Source: SAR202 cluster bacterium bin127 (GTDB lineage Bacteria > Chloroflexota > Dehalococcoidia > Lucifugimonadales > Lucifugimonadaceae). Taken from it: a stretch of 64,000 nt of DNA. Shown one piece after another: positions 16,340-25,096 of the stretch. Location: positions 1 through 64,000 of the forward strand of contig MPNN01000003.1 of assembly GCA_002239045.1 (NCBI GenBank). Reading direction: 5' to 3'. The translations under genes were made by a program, and so were the position numbers. The notes beneath the pieces were generated by a model. It ran no database searches. It had not been told where the DNA came from and saw only the letters and a list, made by a program, of their open reading frames with translations. Position 1 is the first letter of the stretch. Every line of letters begins with the position of its first letter.

Positions 16340-16600
16340 AACTGTCACAGTCCGTCCCTTTCGCAAAGCGAAGGGGACGCGAACCAACGTAGTGCAGTTC
16401 GCAGAGGATGCCTGATCGGTGTCTAAACTTGGTGTTTCGCTTTGGACGCCGTTGTCCGGCCTCTCTGGATGGTCGTTCCGTCCGCTGAAGCGCTGGCTTT
16501 CGCCGGAATGACGGTAGTTGTGCACAGCACCCCTTGGGCATCAAGGGGAGGGTTTTGCAATGGTCTCCCTCTGAGAGGGTGGAAGGGTTAGGCTGGACTG
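16340..16600. repeat. degenerate intergenic repeat cluster
   Basis: The gene-free stretch 16289-16602 holds the GTCCC...GCGAAGGGGACGCG element (16357-16400), a degenerate copy of the CTCTGG...GGCTTTCGCCGGAATGACG hairpin element split by an insertion (16461-16513), and a CTCCCTCTGAGAGGGTGG hairpin (16562-16596). No coding signal stands out. The same families appear at 1.1, 2.5, 4.0, 25.0, 61.5 and 62.3 kb. Confidence 0.6.
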
Positions 16601-16602
16601 GG

Positions 16603-17505
16603 CTACTCGTATCGAACAACGGCGGTGTCGCCTGCTAACCAGCGGAAATCGCTGAATTCACTGCCGAGGGGTGCTTCGAAGACGACGTGTCCCAGAATTT
16701 TTTCGCCTTGGTTGAGGGTGAACCCGCCCCATATGGATCGGAATTCGGGGTCTAGGTAGCGGTCGTTGGTGGTAGTTTCGACGATGTAGGAACGTTTAAT
16801 TACATTGATGGGTTTTAGAGCGATGCTTCCCTTGATGCGGAGTTCGGCGGCTTCTTCGTCGACAACCATGCGAACGGCTCCGGAAGTCTGGTTAGTGAGC
16901 ACCGTTTCAACAATGACGATTTCGGTGCCTTGACCTTCGGGCTTGATTGCCCAATGGTTGACATCGCCGAGACTGGAAGGCACTGGGTAGACGACATAGG
17001 GTTGGCTGCGCGGCTGTTCGGCTCGGATCCACAGCGTCCGGCCGGCGACGTAGAGTTCAGGACCCGATTCAAATGGGTTGGCCCAGAGCAGCACCTCGAC
17101 GACAGCGAGGGCGACGAGCGAGATTGCGGTTAACGCGACGAGCACCACGGGGAGATTTTGTTTGGGTACCCGCAGTTGTCGCCGGGCTAGAACGGTGCCG
17201 GAGGAATCGACGTCGATGTATTCAGATCCTGAGGAACCACGGAATGACGCGGAGGGTGTGTAGTCGATGAAAACGCGAGAGATTCCGTTGTCCATCGTGG
17301 CGACGCCATTGATTTCCCATTGGAAATCGGCATCGCGTAGTTTCGGGCCGTAGTCGTATTTGTTCTGCTCTGCGTATTGGAGTGCGGCCGCGACCTCGGT
17401 GGGGTGTGCGTCACGAGCGGCATCGCCTTCGATGAAGTTTTCGCCGCCCGTTTGCGCGGTGGCGTCATCTTCATCCGTGGTTTCAGGGCGCTCTGTGCTA
17501 GCCAT
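16603..17505 (-). CDS. single-pass membrane protein of unknown function
   Basis: 300 residues. An acidic N-terminal region of about 118 residues includes EVAAALQYAEQNKYDYG. A single hydrophobic span follows at about 120-145 (VVLVALTAISLVALAVVEVL). The C-terminal domain of about 155 residues is probably extracytoplasmic and beta-rich (IVIVETVLTNQTSGAVRMVV), ending DFRWLAGDTAVVRYE. The C-terminal half resembles DUF4352-like immunoglobulin-type domains in general character; this is a weak impression, not a firm match. The last residues are duplicated in the relic at 13157. Confidence 0.75.
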   Translation of the reverse strand: MASTERPETTDEDDATAQTGGENFIEGDAARDAHPTEVAAALQYAEQNKYDYGPKLRDADFQWEINGVATMDNGISRVFIDYTPSASFRGSSGSEYIDVDSSGTVLARRQLRVPKQNLPVVLVALTAISLVALAVVEVLLWANPFESGPELYVAGRTLWIRAEQPRSQPYVVYPVPSSLGDVNHWAIKPEGQGTEIVIVETVLTNQTSGAVRMVVDEEAAELRIKGSIALKPINVIKRSYIVETTTNDRYLDPEFRSIWGGFTLNQGEKILGHVVFEAPLGSEFSDFRWLAGDTAVVRYE

Positions 17506-17577
17506 CGTTGGATTGGTTCTCCGTTATCACGTCGTATAGGTATCAAATATACATACGGAGCGTTCGGAATTTGTGGA

Positions 17578-18798
17578 TCACACGGCGGCGGGTTGCGCTG
17601 ACATGGATGGCATCCCTCGAAGCTGGTTTACAACGCCCGACAACGCGTCGACTGCGTAATCTACGTCTTGGTCTTGGGAATCTTTGCCGAAGGAGAATCT
17701 TAGGCTGCCGGCGGCGAGTTCTTGGCTCATTCCCATTCCGAGGAGCACGTGGGAAGGCTCGACGGATGCGGAGCTGCAAGCGCTGCCGCTGGAGGCGCAC
17801 ACACCTTTGAAGTCGAGTCCGAGGAGCATCGGTTCGCCTTCGAGGCCGGGCACGGATATGTGGGCGATGTTTGGGAGGCAGTTTTCGGGATGATTGTTGA
17901 CGACCACTCCGGGGATACGTTCGGTGACGGCGGCCAAGAACCGGTCGCGGAGGGCGCGAGTACGTTCGCAGAATTGCTGGCGTTCGTTCTCGGCCAGCGC
18001 GAGCGCGAGTCCCATGCCGACGATACCGGGCACGTTCTCGGTGCCCGATCTACGTTGGCGTTCCTGTCCGCCTCCGGCGATCAATGCATCCAACTTTACG
18101 CCGCGCCGCACGTGCAAGACTCCGACGCCTTTCGGGCCGTGGATTTTGTGCGCCGAGAGTGACAACAGGTCGACGCCTAAGGCTTTGACATCCAACGGGA
18201 GTTTGCCGGATGCTTGGACCGCGTCGGTGTGCAACAGGACGTTGGTGCCGTTTTTTCGGGCATGATCCTTCGCGAGGTGTGAGATTTGCGAGATGTCGTT
18301 TACCGCGCCGACTTCGTTGTTGGCGTACATGATGCTGACGACGGCGTCGCGGTCACCAAGTCGCGAGCACACATGGTCGGGATTGACGACGCCATAGCGA
18401 TCGACGGGTACGGTGACGACGTGGTGACCATCTTTTTCGAGTTGCTCGGCGGCGTGGATGATGGCGTGGTGCTCGATCTCGGAGATGATGATGTCGCCGG
18501 GTTCTTTGAAAGTCGAGGCGACTCCTTTGAGCGCCATATTGTCGGCTTCAGTGCCGCCGCCGGTGAAAACGACTTCGCTGGTGCGGCAGTTCAAAACGGA
18601 TGCGACGCGGGCCCTTGCCTCGTCGATGGCGTTGCGGGATTCGCCGGCGATTGCGTAGAGGCTCGACGGGTTGCCGAACGCCTCGTTGAAGTACGGCAAC
18701 ATCGCATCTAATACCTCTGGTCTGACCGGCGTCGTAGCAGCGTGATCCAGATATATGAGACTCGACGTATCGTCGATTTCTTGAGGTACGGTCGCCAT
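17578..18798 (-). CDS. cysteine desulfurase (NifS/IscS family)
   Basis: A 406-residue PLP enzyme that releases sulfur from cysteine as a persulfide for Fe-S clusters and thiolated cofactors. Visible features: YLDHAATTP at the N-terminus, H111 stacking on PLP (SEIEHHAII), D192 (HTDAVQ), PLP lysine K218 in SLSAHKIHGPKG, and the catalytic cysteine C341 in the short loop SSGSACSSASVEPS. The loop form and length fit the NifS/IscS group. No iscU or thiI is adjacent. It could serve general Fe-S supply, including MiaB and NadA encoded downstream, or tRNA thiolation. Confidence 0.96.
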   Translation of the reverse strand: MATVPQEIDDTSSLIYLDHAATTPVRPEVLDAMLPYFNEAFGNPSSLYAIAGESRNAIDEARARVASVLNCRTSEVVFTGGGTEADNMALKGVASTFKEPGDIIISEIEHHAIIHAAEQLEKDGHHVVTVPVDRYGVVNPDHVCSRLGDRDAVVSIMYANNEVGAVNDISQISHLAKDHARKNGTNVLLHTDAVQASGKLPLDVKALGVDLLSLSAHKIHGPKGVGVLHVRRGVKLDALIAGGGQERQRRSGTENVPGIVGMGLALALAENERQQFCERTRALRDRFLAAVTERIPGVVVNNHPENCLPNIAHISVPGLEGEPMLLGLDFKGVCASSGSACSSASVEPSHVLLGMGMSQELAAGSLRFSFGKDSQDQDVDYAVDALSGVVNQLRGMPSMSAQPAAV

Positions 18799-18992
18799 TC
18801 CGAATCCCTAGGTTAGTGACTACCGATGATTGTAGCCAACTTCTCTTATTCCACGGAAAAGTCTGCCGACGACGGAGGCATGGGGGTTGTTAAACTTTTA
18901 TGCTTGACTAGGGTTCAATCCTTGCCGCCGTTGCGTGCGTATAAGAACCTATCGCCGAGCGAAACAGACAGCCGCTGCAGGCAACATAGATC

Positions 18993-19961
18993 ATGATCAA
19001 ACTTGAGCACATGTCGAAGTACTACGGGCCTTACCCGGCAGTTCTCGACGTTTCGTTTGAGGTTTTGAAGGGTGAGATCGTTGGTTTCTTGGGTCCGAAC
19101 GGTGCTGGCAAGACGACGACGATGCGAGTCTTGACTGGATACACGCCACCGACCCGTGGCGACGCGGTAGTTGCCGGGTACAACATCGTTTCCCACTCGC
19201 TCGATGCACGTCGGCACATCGGATATCTGCCCGAAACGGTGCCGCTGTACCTCGATATGACGGTTACGGACTATCTGAAATACATGGGAAGTTTGCGGGG
19301 AATGAACCGGTCGTGGATAAATGAGCGGGTCCCCAAGGTTATCGATACGGTTCGCTTGAACGATTATCGCGACGCGCTCGTCGGCAAGCTCTCAAAGGGA
19401 TTCCGGCAACGGACGGGAATCGCGCAGGCGATTTTGCACGAACCGGACGTCCTGATCCTCGACGAACCGACGATTGGTATCGACCCGATACAGGTGGTTG
19501 AGACGCGGGAGTTGATCAGTGAGTTGGGCGAGGACCACACGCTCTTGCTAAGTTCTCACATCCTTCCTGAAGTGAGTATGATTTGCCGTCGGGTGTTAGT
19601 GATCCACGACGGTCGAATAGTTGCGGACGATCGTCCGAACAATCTATCCGAGCGGCTCCAACATTCCGAACGGATCGAGTTGACGATCCGAGGTGCGGAA
19701 CCGCGTGCGGTGATTGGTGAGATGCGGGATCTGCCGATGGTCGTCGATGCGCGGCGAGACAACCGTGCCGAGAGTGTTGCGCGGGCGGAACGCGACGGAA
19801 CCCTGCCGCTCATCGTGGATGCACGACCAAACGCGCAGGCAACTGAGGTCATCGCGAACAAAGTGATTGAGCAAGGTTGGGGTCTGGTGAATCTGACGCC
19901 GCTCCCGTTGACATTGGAGGAGATCTTCTTGGAGTTGACTACCGAAGAGGATTTGGGCTGA
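18993..19961 (+). CDS. ABC transporter ATP-binding protein, Gld/ABC-2 exporter type
   Basis: 322 residues with Walker A GPNGAGKTTT (about 34-43), the family-typical signature LSKGFRQR (about 133-140) and Walker B LILDEPTIGID (about 153-163). The C-terminal extension of about 90 residues is usual for ABC-2 exporter ATPases. It begins a four-gene operon: the permease starts 3 bases after its stop, then the auxiliary protein and a DUF4340 protein. Its order and partners match GldA/GldF/GldG-type transporters, which in Bacteroidetes are linked to gliding but are widespread elsewhere with unknown substrates. Confidence 0.93.
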   Translation: MIKLEHMSKYYGPYPAVLDVSFEVLKGEIVGFLGPNGAGKTTTMRVLTGYTPPTRGDAVVAGYNIVSHSLDARRHIGYLPETVPLYLDMTVTDYLKYMGSLRGMNRSWINERVPKVIDTVRLNDYRDALVGKLSKGFRQRTGIAQAILHEPDVLILDEPTIGIDPIQVVETRELISELGEDHTLLLSSHILPEVSMICRRVLVIHDGRIVADDRPNNLSERLQHSERIELTIRGAEPRAVIGEMRDLPMVVDARRDNRAESVARAERDGTLPLIVDARPNAQATEVIANKVIEQGWGLVNLTPLPLTLEEIFLELTTEEDLG

Positions 19962-19964
19962 ACC

Positions 19965-20726
19965 GTGCGTTTCATCTGGTATATCGCCAACAAAGAGGTA
20001 CGCACCTATTTCGCATCGCCGATGGCGTATGTGGTGTCGGCAGCGTTCCTCGCAATCACAGGATTCTTTTTCGTCGCATCCGTGTCCGACGCTTTTTCAG
20101 AGGCCTCGATACGCGGATTCCTAGCTGGTGCGGTGTTCTTCATGATCTTCATGTCGCCGGCGATCACGATGCGCTTGCTCGCGGAGGAGCAGAAGATCGG
20201 GACATTGGAGCTGTTGCTCACATCGCCGGTGCGTGAGTTTGAGATCGTGCTTGGGAAGTTCCTCTCGGCGTTTATCACGGTTCTGGCCATGTTGGTGTTG
20301 TCGCTCTACTTCGTGATCCTTCTGTTCGTCTACGGAATTCCGGACGTCGGACCGATTTTGACCGGTTACCTCGGGTTGGTACTTTACGCGGCGGCAACTT
20401 TGGCGATCGGTCTATTTGCTTCGGCGTTGAGCCCAAATCAGATCGTCGGGCTCGTGGTTGGTGCCGGGTTGCTGACCGGATTGACGATCATCGACTTTGT
20501 TTCGGACCGGGTCACCGGCATCACTTCGGAGATCCTGGATGCGCTGCAACTCGGCGCATCATTCTCCGTATTCGACCTTGACAGCTTTGGCGTCGCCGAG
20601 TCGGGGCACTTTGCTGACTTTGCCCGCGGGATATTGTCGGTTGGCGACGTCGTTTACTACCTTTCGATAACAGCCGTGTTCTTGATGCTCACGGTGATTG
20701 CGCTGGAAACTCGCCGATGGCGCTAA
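19965..20726 (+). CDS. ABC-2 transporter permease (GldF-like)
   Basis: 253 residues, GTG start three bases after the ATPase stop. Six predicted membrane spans, opening with the conserved IANKEVRTYFASPMAYVV and including EEQKIGTLELLLTSPV, a hallmark of this permease family. It forms the channel with the preceding ATPase and the two following membrane-anchored proteins. Substrate unknown. Confidence 0.93.
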   Translation: MRFIWYIANKEVRTYFASPMAYVVSAAFLAITGFFFVASVSDAFSEASIRGFLAGAVFFMIFMSPAITMRLLAEEQKIGTLELLLTSPVREFEIVLGKFLSAFITVLAMLVLSLYFVILLFVYGIPDVGPILTGYLGLVLYAAATLAIGLFASALSPNQIVGLVVGAGLLTGLTIIDFVSDRVTGITSEILDALQLGASFSVFDLDSFGVAESGHFADFARGILSVGDVVYYLSITAVFLMLTVIALETRRWR

Positions 20727-20771
20727 AGCTGACCGTATTGGGACACAGCGCATCACAGTAACCGAATCTCC

Positions 20772-22541
20772 ATGACCACGCAAGACAGTCAAATGCCAGA
20801 CGTACCAGAGAATCGCCCGACGATGGCGGAGCTTGTGGACGACACCCCGCTGCGCGAGCGGATCATGGCCAGTGCGCGATCGGTGCGGCAGGCTCTGGCC
20901 CTCGCTGGCGTTTTGATTTTGATTCTCGGCGCGCTGACATGGGTATTCCTGCGCGATCTCGAGACTTATTCCTACATCGTCATGGGTATTGGCTTGGTGG
21001 TGCTTCTCGTCGATGCCGCGATTTCGTTCGATGCGGTGCGGTATGCGATATTTGGGCGACGCGGTCGGTACGGGTTGAACACCGCGATTGTTCTGATCGC
21101 GTTTCTCGCGATTGCCGTGTTGGTCAACTTCGTGATCCATTGGTCGCTGAACCGACCTGATCCTCCCGGCTTCTTACGAGTCGATACAACGAGCACGAAA
21201 CAGTTCATCGTCTCAGACCAGACGTTGAACACGCTTTCGCTCCTGCGCGAGCCGATAGACGTGGTGGCATTCTTCCGTCGCAACACCCCGCAACGACAGG
21301 CGGCGTGGCGCGTTACGGAGGACCTCTTGAGCGAGTTCAAGCGACGTTCTACGGAGCAGCCGTTGACGTTCAGACTCGTCGATCCCGAGCTTGAACCCAA
21401 CGTTGCCGCGGAGTATGGGATTACTCAGTTCCCGTCGTTGGCGATTGAGGCGACGGACAGTCGGCGCACGGAGGTTATTCCGGGACTCAACCCTAACGAG
21501 ACCACAAACGTATTCTCCGAGCAGGACATCATCACTGGTTTGTTGGTCGTCAACCAGATCAAGCAGAAAACAGTCGCGTTCATCAGCGGTCATGCGGTTC
21601 GTGACTTGCTGGACACGTCTCGGAGCGGCGGCGGATATTCGTTGGCTGCGAGTGCGTTGGTACGTGAAAACTACGCCATCGCAAACGAGACGTTGCAGGA
21701 GTTGGGACAGCGCTTGCAGACGAATGACCCGACCCTGTTACCGGCAGTTGTAATCTTCGCCGGTCCGACGAATGAGATGACGGAATCTGAAGAAGGCATA
21801 TTGCTGGAGTACAACCGCCGGGGCGGCAGCGTGTTGTTGCTTTTGGAACCTGAGGTCACGCCCGACTCGTTCAAAGGCTTTCTCTCGCGTTACGGCATCG
21901 GTGTCGGCGAAGGCACGGTGGTCGATACCGCGAGTTATGTTGCTCCAAACCCATCGTTCCTCCAGATCAAAAACACGAACAGCCAACTGCCGGGACACCC
22001 ATTGACGGAGGATTTCGACGTCCTTTATATGCCCGGTTCGACGTCGTTTTCTTACGCCATCGACCCGCAGACGATCCCGATCACGGACAGCGGAATTCCC
22101 TATGTACGGCAGGAGTTGGTTGCGATCAGCACGCTGAACAGTTGGGCGGAGACAGATGTTGAAAACATCGAATTCCAGGTTGATCAGGATAAGGGTGGTC
22201 CGCACCCGATCGCGGTATCGGTAGAGGCGGTATCTGAGATCGGCGGTAGTCCGCGCACTGAGAATGATCAACTAATTACGACGCAGATGGTGCTGATTGG
22301 TGATACCGATTTCGCCAGCAACGCCTATTTCGGCTCGGCTCGCAATGGTGATTTATTCGTCAACGCAGTGAACTATTTGGCAGATGACTACGAACTCATC
22401 ACGCTGCGACCGAAGACGGTAGCATTCCGTGAACTGGTGCTGACGGATTCGGAGCGTAACTTCGTGCGCTGGAGCGGTTGGTTGCTGATGCCGATACTCG
22501 TGGCTCTGGCGGGCATCTGGGCATGGTGGAGAAGACGCTGA
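20772..22541 (+). CDS. Gld-type ABC transporter auxiliary protein (GldG-like)
   Basis: 589 residues with a basic N-terminus, two N-terminal membrane spans (about 40-60 and 65-85) plus a further one near 115-130, and a large extracytoplasmic region matching the ABC_transp_aux family (VDTTSTKQFIVSDQTLNTL; VAFISGHAVRDLLD). A C-terminal membrane anchor ends in WWRRR. Such proteins accompany GldF-like permeases and may form the external part of the exporter. It is 45 bases after the permease and 3 bases before the DUF4340 gene. Confidence 0.9.
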   Translation: MTTQDSQMPDVPENRPTMAELVDDTPLRERIMASARSVRQALALAGVLILILGALTWVFLRDLETYSYIVMGIGLVVLLVDAAISFDAVRYAIFGRRGRYGLNTAIVLIAFLAIAVLVNFVIHWSLNRPDPPGFLRVDTTSTKQFIVSDQTLNTLSLLREPIDVVAFFRRNTPQRQAAWRVTEDLLSEFKRRSTEQPLTFRLVDPELEPNVAAEYGITQFPSLAIEATDSRRTEVIPGLNPNETTNVFSEQDIITGLLVVNQIKQKTVAFISGHAVRDLLDTSRSGGGYSLAASALVRENYAIANETLQELGQRLQTNDPTLLPAVVIFAGPTNEMTESEEGILLEYNRRGGSVLLLLEPEVTPDSFKGFLSRYGIGVGEGTVVDTASYVAPNPSFLQIKNTNSQLPGHPLTEDFDVLYMPGSTSFSYAIDPQTIPITDSGIPYVRQELVAISTLNSWAETDVENIEFQVDQDKGGPHPIAVSVEAVSEIGGSPRTENDQLITTQMVLIGDTDFASNAYFGSARNGDLFVNAVNYLADDYELITLRPKTVAFRELVLTDSERNFVRWSGWLLMPILVALAGIWAWWRRR

Positions 22542-22544
22542 CCC

Positions 22545-23546
22545 ATGAGCCTAAGGTTCGCATTGGTTCTGGTGATCGCCGCTTGTTGGATCGCGATTGG
22601 TGCATCGATTGTGATCAAGCAACTCGGGCAGGAAGAGCGCGCGGAGCAACCGCCGTTCTTCTTCACGCTTTCGCCTGACGATCTCCGCAACATCTCGATA
22701 TCTAGTGGCGAGAATGCGACTTCGTGGCATTTCCGCGAAGACGAACGCCGGTGGTACTTCGACGACGAGAGCGACGTGCCGACTGACCTGTACCGATGGG
22801 GTGGTATCACTCAGTTGCTCGGCGGACCTCGTTCGCAACGAGAGTTGAAAAAGACGATTGACAATCCGGAGCTCTATGGGTTGGACGATCCATTGCTGTC
22901 GATCACGGTCCGTTTGAGGGACGAACGCGAGCTTACGGTAGAGATGGGCGACCTGACGCCGGACGGCGGCGCGCACTACGCGAGCCAGAGCGGCTACGAC
23001 CAGCTTTATACGGTCGACTATTCCTGGGGTGATGTAATGCTCCGGTTAGTCGAGGAACCGCCCTACCCCGAGTGGTTCTTCACGATGGATCCGGCGGAGG
23101 CCACCGAGATCTTATTGTTCGAAGAGAACGAGGTCACTTCGGGGTTTGCAATCGATGATGAGAGTGGCGAGTGGGTGGTCTGCGATCTACCTGCTGTAGA
23201 CGCACCTTGTAAAGGTACAAACCCTGCCGACGGCGAGGTGATACTCGACTATTTGACGCACTTCGGAAACCCAGTTATCGACGGCGCAGAGGTGCTCAAC
23301 GTTACTGATCTGGCTGACTATGTGCCGTACGGCGTCGACCGTGACGCCCCATACGTACACATCCGACGTGAGGTGGAGGTGCGCGAGTTGTTGACCGAGG
23401 TATATCGTACGTCGATGGTGATCGGCGACGTGACACCAGACGGCAACCATCGCTACGCGGTAGCGAACGAGACGCAAGACATCATCAGGGTCGACAGGGA
23501 ATGGGCCGACCAGTTGCTCGCGATGTTCGAGCTTAGTCGGCAGTAG
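22545..23546 (+). CDS. DUF4340 domain-containing protein
   Basis: 333 residues with a single N-terminal membrane anchor (FALVLVIAACWIAIGASIVI) and two repeats typical of DUF4340, seen as PELYGLDDPLLSITVRL followed by GDLTPDGGAHYA and again VIGDVTPDGNHRYAV. This domain regularly follows GldG-like genes, and here the gap is 3 bases. It is the last gene of the exporter operon, ended by the hairpin at 23567. Function unknown; presumably an extracytoplasmic accessory of the exporter. Confidence 0.9.
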   Translation: MSLRFALVLVIAACWIAIGASIVIKQLGQEERAEQPPFFFTLSPDDLRNISISSGENATSWHFREDERRWYFDDESDVPTDLYRWGGITQLLGGPRSQRELKKTIDNPELYGLDDPLLSITVRLRDERELTVEMGDLTPDGGAHYASQSGYDQLYTVDYSWGDVMLRLVEEPPYPEWFFTMDPAEATEILLFEENEVTSGFAIDDESGEWVVCDLPAVDAPCKGTNPADGEVILDYLTHFGNPVIDGAEVLNVTDLADYVPYGVDRDAPYVHIRREVEVRELLTEVYRTSMVIGDVTPDGNHRYAVANETQDIIRVDREWADQLLAMFELSRQ

Positions 23547-23566
23547 TTTGCGAAACCAAGAATTGG

Positions 23567-23600
23567 TCCTCCCGTTCGGTTGACGAACGGGAGGAATTTT
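23567..23600. terminator. bidirectional intrinsic terminator
   Basis: A 12-base-pair stem (TCCTCCCGTTCG pairing with CGAACGGGAGGA, loop GTTGA) is followed by ATTTT on the plus strand and flanked by AATT on the other side. It lies between the convergent ends of the exporter operon (23546) and the LPXTG protein gene (23604), so it can serve both. Confidence 0.88.
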
Positions 23601-23603
23601 CAG

Positions 23604-24722
23604 TTAGTTTTGTCGGCGACGTCGGTAAACGGCGAACATTCCGGTTGCGATTAGAGCGAACCCAATTAGGATCGTCCAGGCCAACACCATGGTCGACGAC
23701 GGTCCTGCGCCTCCGGTTACGGGTAATGCTGGCTCTAGAACTGGCGTAGGTTCGGGCATCGGCGGTGTGCCTGGTATGCCGGCGGCGACGTTTACCGGGA
23801 GGCTGCTGGTGTTCCCACAGATTGTCAGTGTGGGCACGACACGTACCGAAGACGATAGAACGGTGAGTTCTGTGCCGTCGTCGCTGGTGGCGATCATTTC
23901 CACTTTCGTGATTTGCGACAGCATTTCCATCGGAACTGGAATGCAGATCTCGACGGTAGCGTTCAGACGGTAGGATGCGACGGAATTGCGCTCGCTGTCG
24001 ATAACGGCGACGCTGTATTTTGTGCCTCCGAGCGTGTATCGATGGCCGGACATGCCAGCATTGGAAGCCGACCCGTTTTCGAACATTCTGACACCGATGT
24101 ATTCGGCGTTAGGCACGGTGCCGGCCATTGCGTTAATCCAGAATTGGTCGCCCGTGAATGTGCCGCCCTCTTCCGGCGTAAACACTCCATATTGGTTGCC
24201 GTCAGCGTCGGCGAGTACGGTCGGAATCTCACCGGGCGGATTTACTGGAGTCCTGACTACAGTTTCAGTCGATCCCGGGCGTCGGACTCTAATGTCGATC
24301 GTTGCGGTACAAGTGCCTCTGCAATTTGAAGTAGCCGAAACGGTGACCACGTAGTTACCCGGGCTGTCAGGTGCCTTGTAACGAACTGAGGTGTTGCCAT
24401 CTTTATTCGGTGGCAGGTCGCCGCCGGTTGCCGACCAGTTGAATGTGACGTCAGATCCTAGGCTCTGTTGCCGGACGTCCTGAAGGCCGATCACGTTTAT
24501 CGAAAGCCAGACCGTGTCACCGGAATTGACCAACAGATTGCTCGTCGATGGAGTGATCTCCTTGATCAGTCCGGTGGGTTCCTGGGCGATGACGGTGGCG
24601 CTGCCGAAATTTGTTGCTGTAGCCAACCCCAAAGCGCCGATCACGGCGATAAACGTGGCTATTGCGATTGCCATCGAGTAGGAGGTCAGTTTCGATTTGG
24701 TACTACGTGTAGAGAGCTTCAT
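23604..24722 (-). CDS. LPXTG-type cell-surface protein
   Basis: 372 residues from ATG 24722, which has AAAGGAG nine bases upstream. A signal peptide (MAIAIATFIAVIGALGLATA) is followed by an Ig/PKD-like domain (VTFNWSATGGDL, GNYVVTVSAT), then a second beta-rich region with three scattered cysteines. A proline-rich stretch leads to LPVTGG (from about residue 333), a hydrophobic span (VLAWTILIGFALIATGMFAV) and a YRRRRQN tail, which together form a complete sortase sorting signal. Sortase substrates are covalently attached to the wall in single-membrane bacteria. No sortase gene is in the window. Ligand or role unknown. Confidence 0.85.
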   Translation of the reverse strand: MKLSTRSTKSKLTSYSMAIAIATFIAVIGALGLATATNFGSATVIAQEPTGLIKEITPSTSNLLVNSGDTVWLSINVIGLQDVRQQSLGSDVTFNWSATGGDLPPNKDGNTSVRYKAPDSPGNYVVTVSATSNCRGTCTATIDIRVRRPGSTETVVRTPVNPPGEIPTVLADADGNQYGVFTPEEGGTFTGDQFWINAMAGTVPNAEYIGVRMFENGSASNAGMSGHRYTLGGTKYSVAVIDSERNSVASYRLNATVEICIPVPMEMLSQITKVEMIATSDDGTELTVLSSSVRVVPTLTICGNTSSLPVNVAAGIPGTPPMPEPTPVLEPALPVTGGAGPSSTMVLAWTILIGFALIATGMFAVYRRRRQN

Positions 24723-24984
24723 ATCGGCGGTCTCCTTTGTACCGCCGGTTGGAATCACGGATCTACGCGCCCAAGAATGGACGCGGGGACTTGGCGTGTT
24801 TGATTTGAAAGTTTACTAATTGCAACGGGCCGGACGAATTCTCTGGGCGAACGAAAGTGGGAGCGATCTCCCATAACCTCGTTCGTTCATGCCCGATGGG
24901 TCATGTCCACAACCCTAACCCTGGGTGCCCGAGGGCGGATTGAAGGAGATAAGGCTTGGAGTGTCGATTTGCGTTCCGTCGCCC

Positions 24985-25020
24985 GTCCCCTCTGGATTCC
25001 GGCTTTCGCCGGAATGACAG
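24985..25020. repeat. palindromic repeat, CTCTGG/CCGGAATGACG type
   Basis: The hairpin TTCCGGC-TTT-CGCCGGAA plus TGAC sits in the gene-free region 24723-25096, preceded by CCCCTCTGGA. The core at 24990-25018 repeats 1231-1260 base for base. The remainder of the region (signal-peptide gene upstream side and 25021-25096) shows no gene, only A/T-poor unique sequence. A shadow reading frame across the element is not a gene. Confidence 0.7.
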
Positions 25021-25096
25021 TCGTGATGACCGTGATGACGGTAGTTTTGCAAACAGACCCAACTGGATACGGTGCGTTGAAACCAAAGCCGCCAAC

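Noticed and set aside
15641-16525. 294-residue minus-strand frame opposite the PD40 gene
   Set aside because: Its repeated IHHVD pattern is the antisense shadow of the PD40 repeat, not an independent gene.
18901-18925. GGTTCAATCC resembling a tRNA T-loop upstream of the exporter operon
   Set aside because: The flanking bases do not pair and no anticodon arm or acceptor stem is present.
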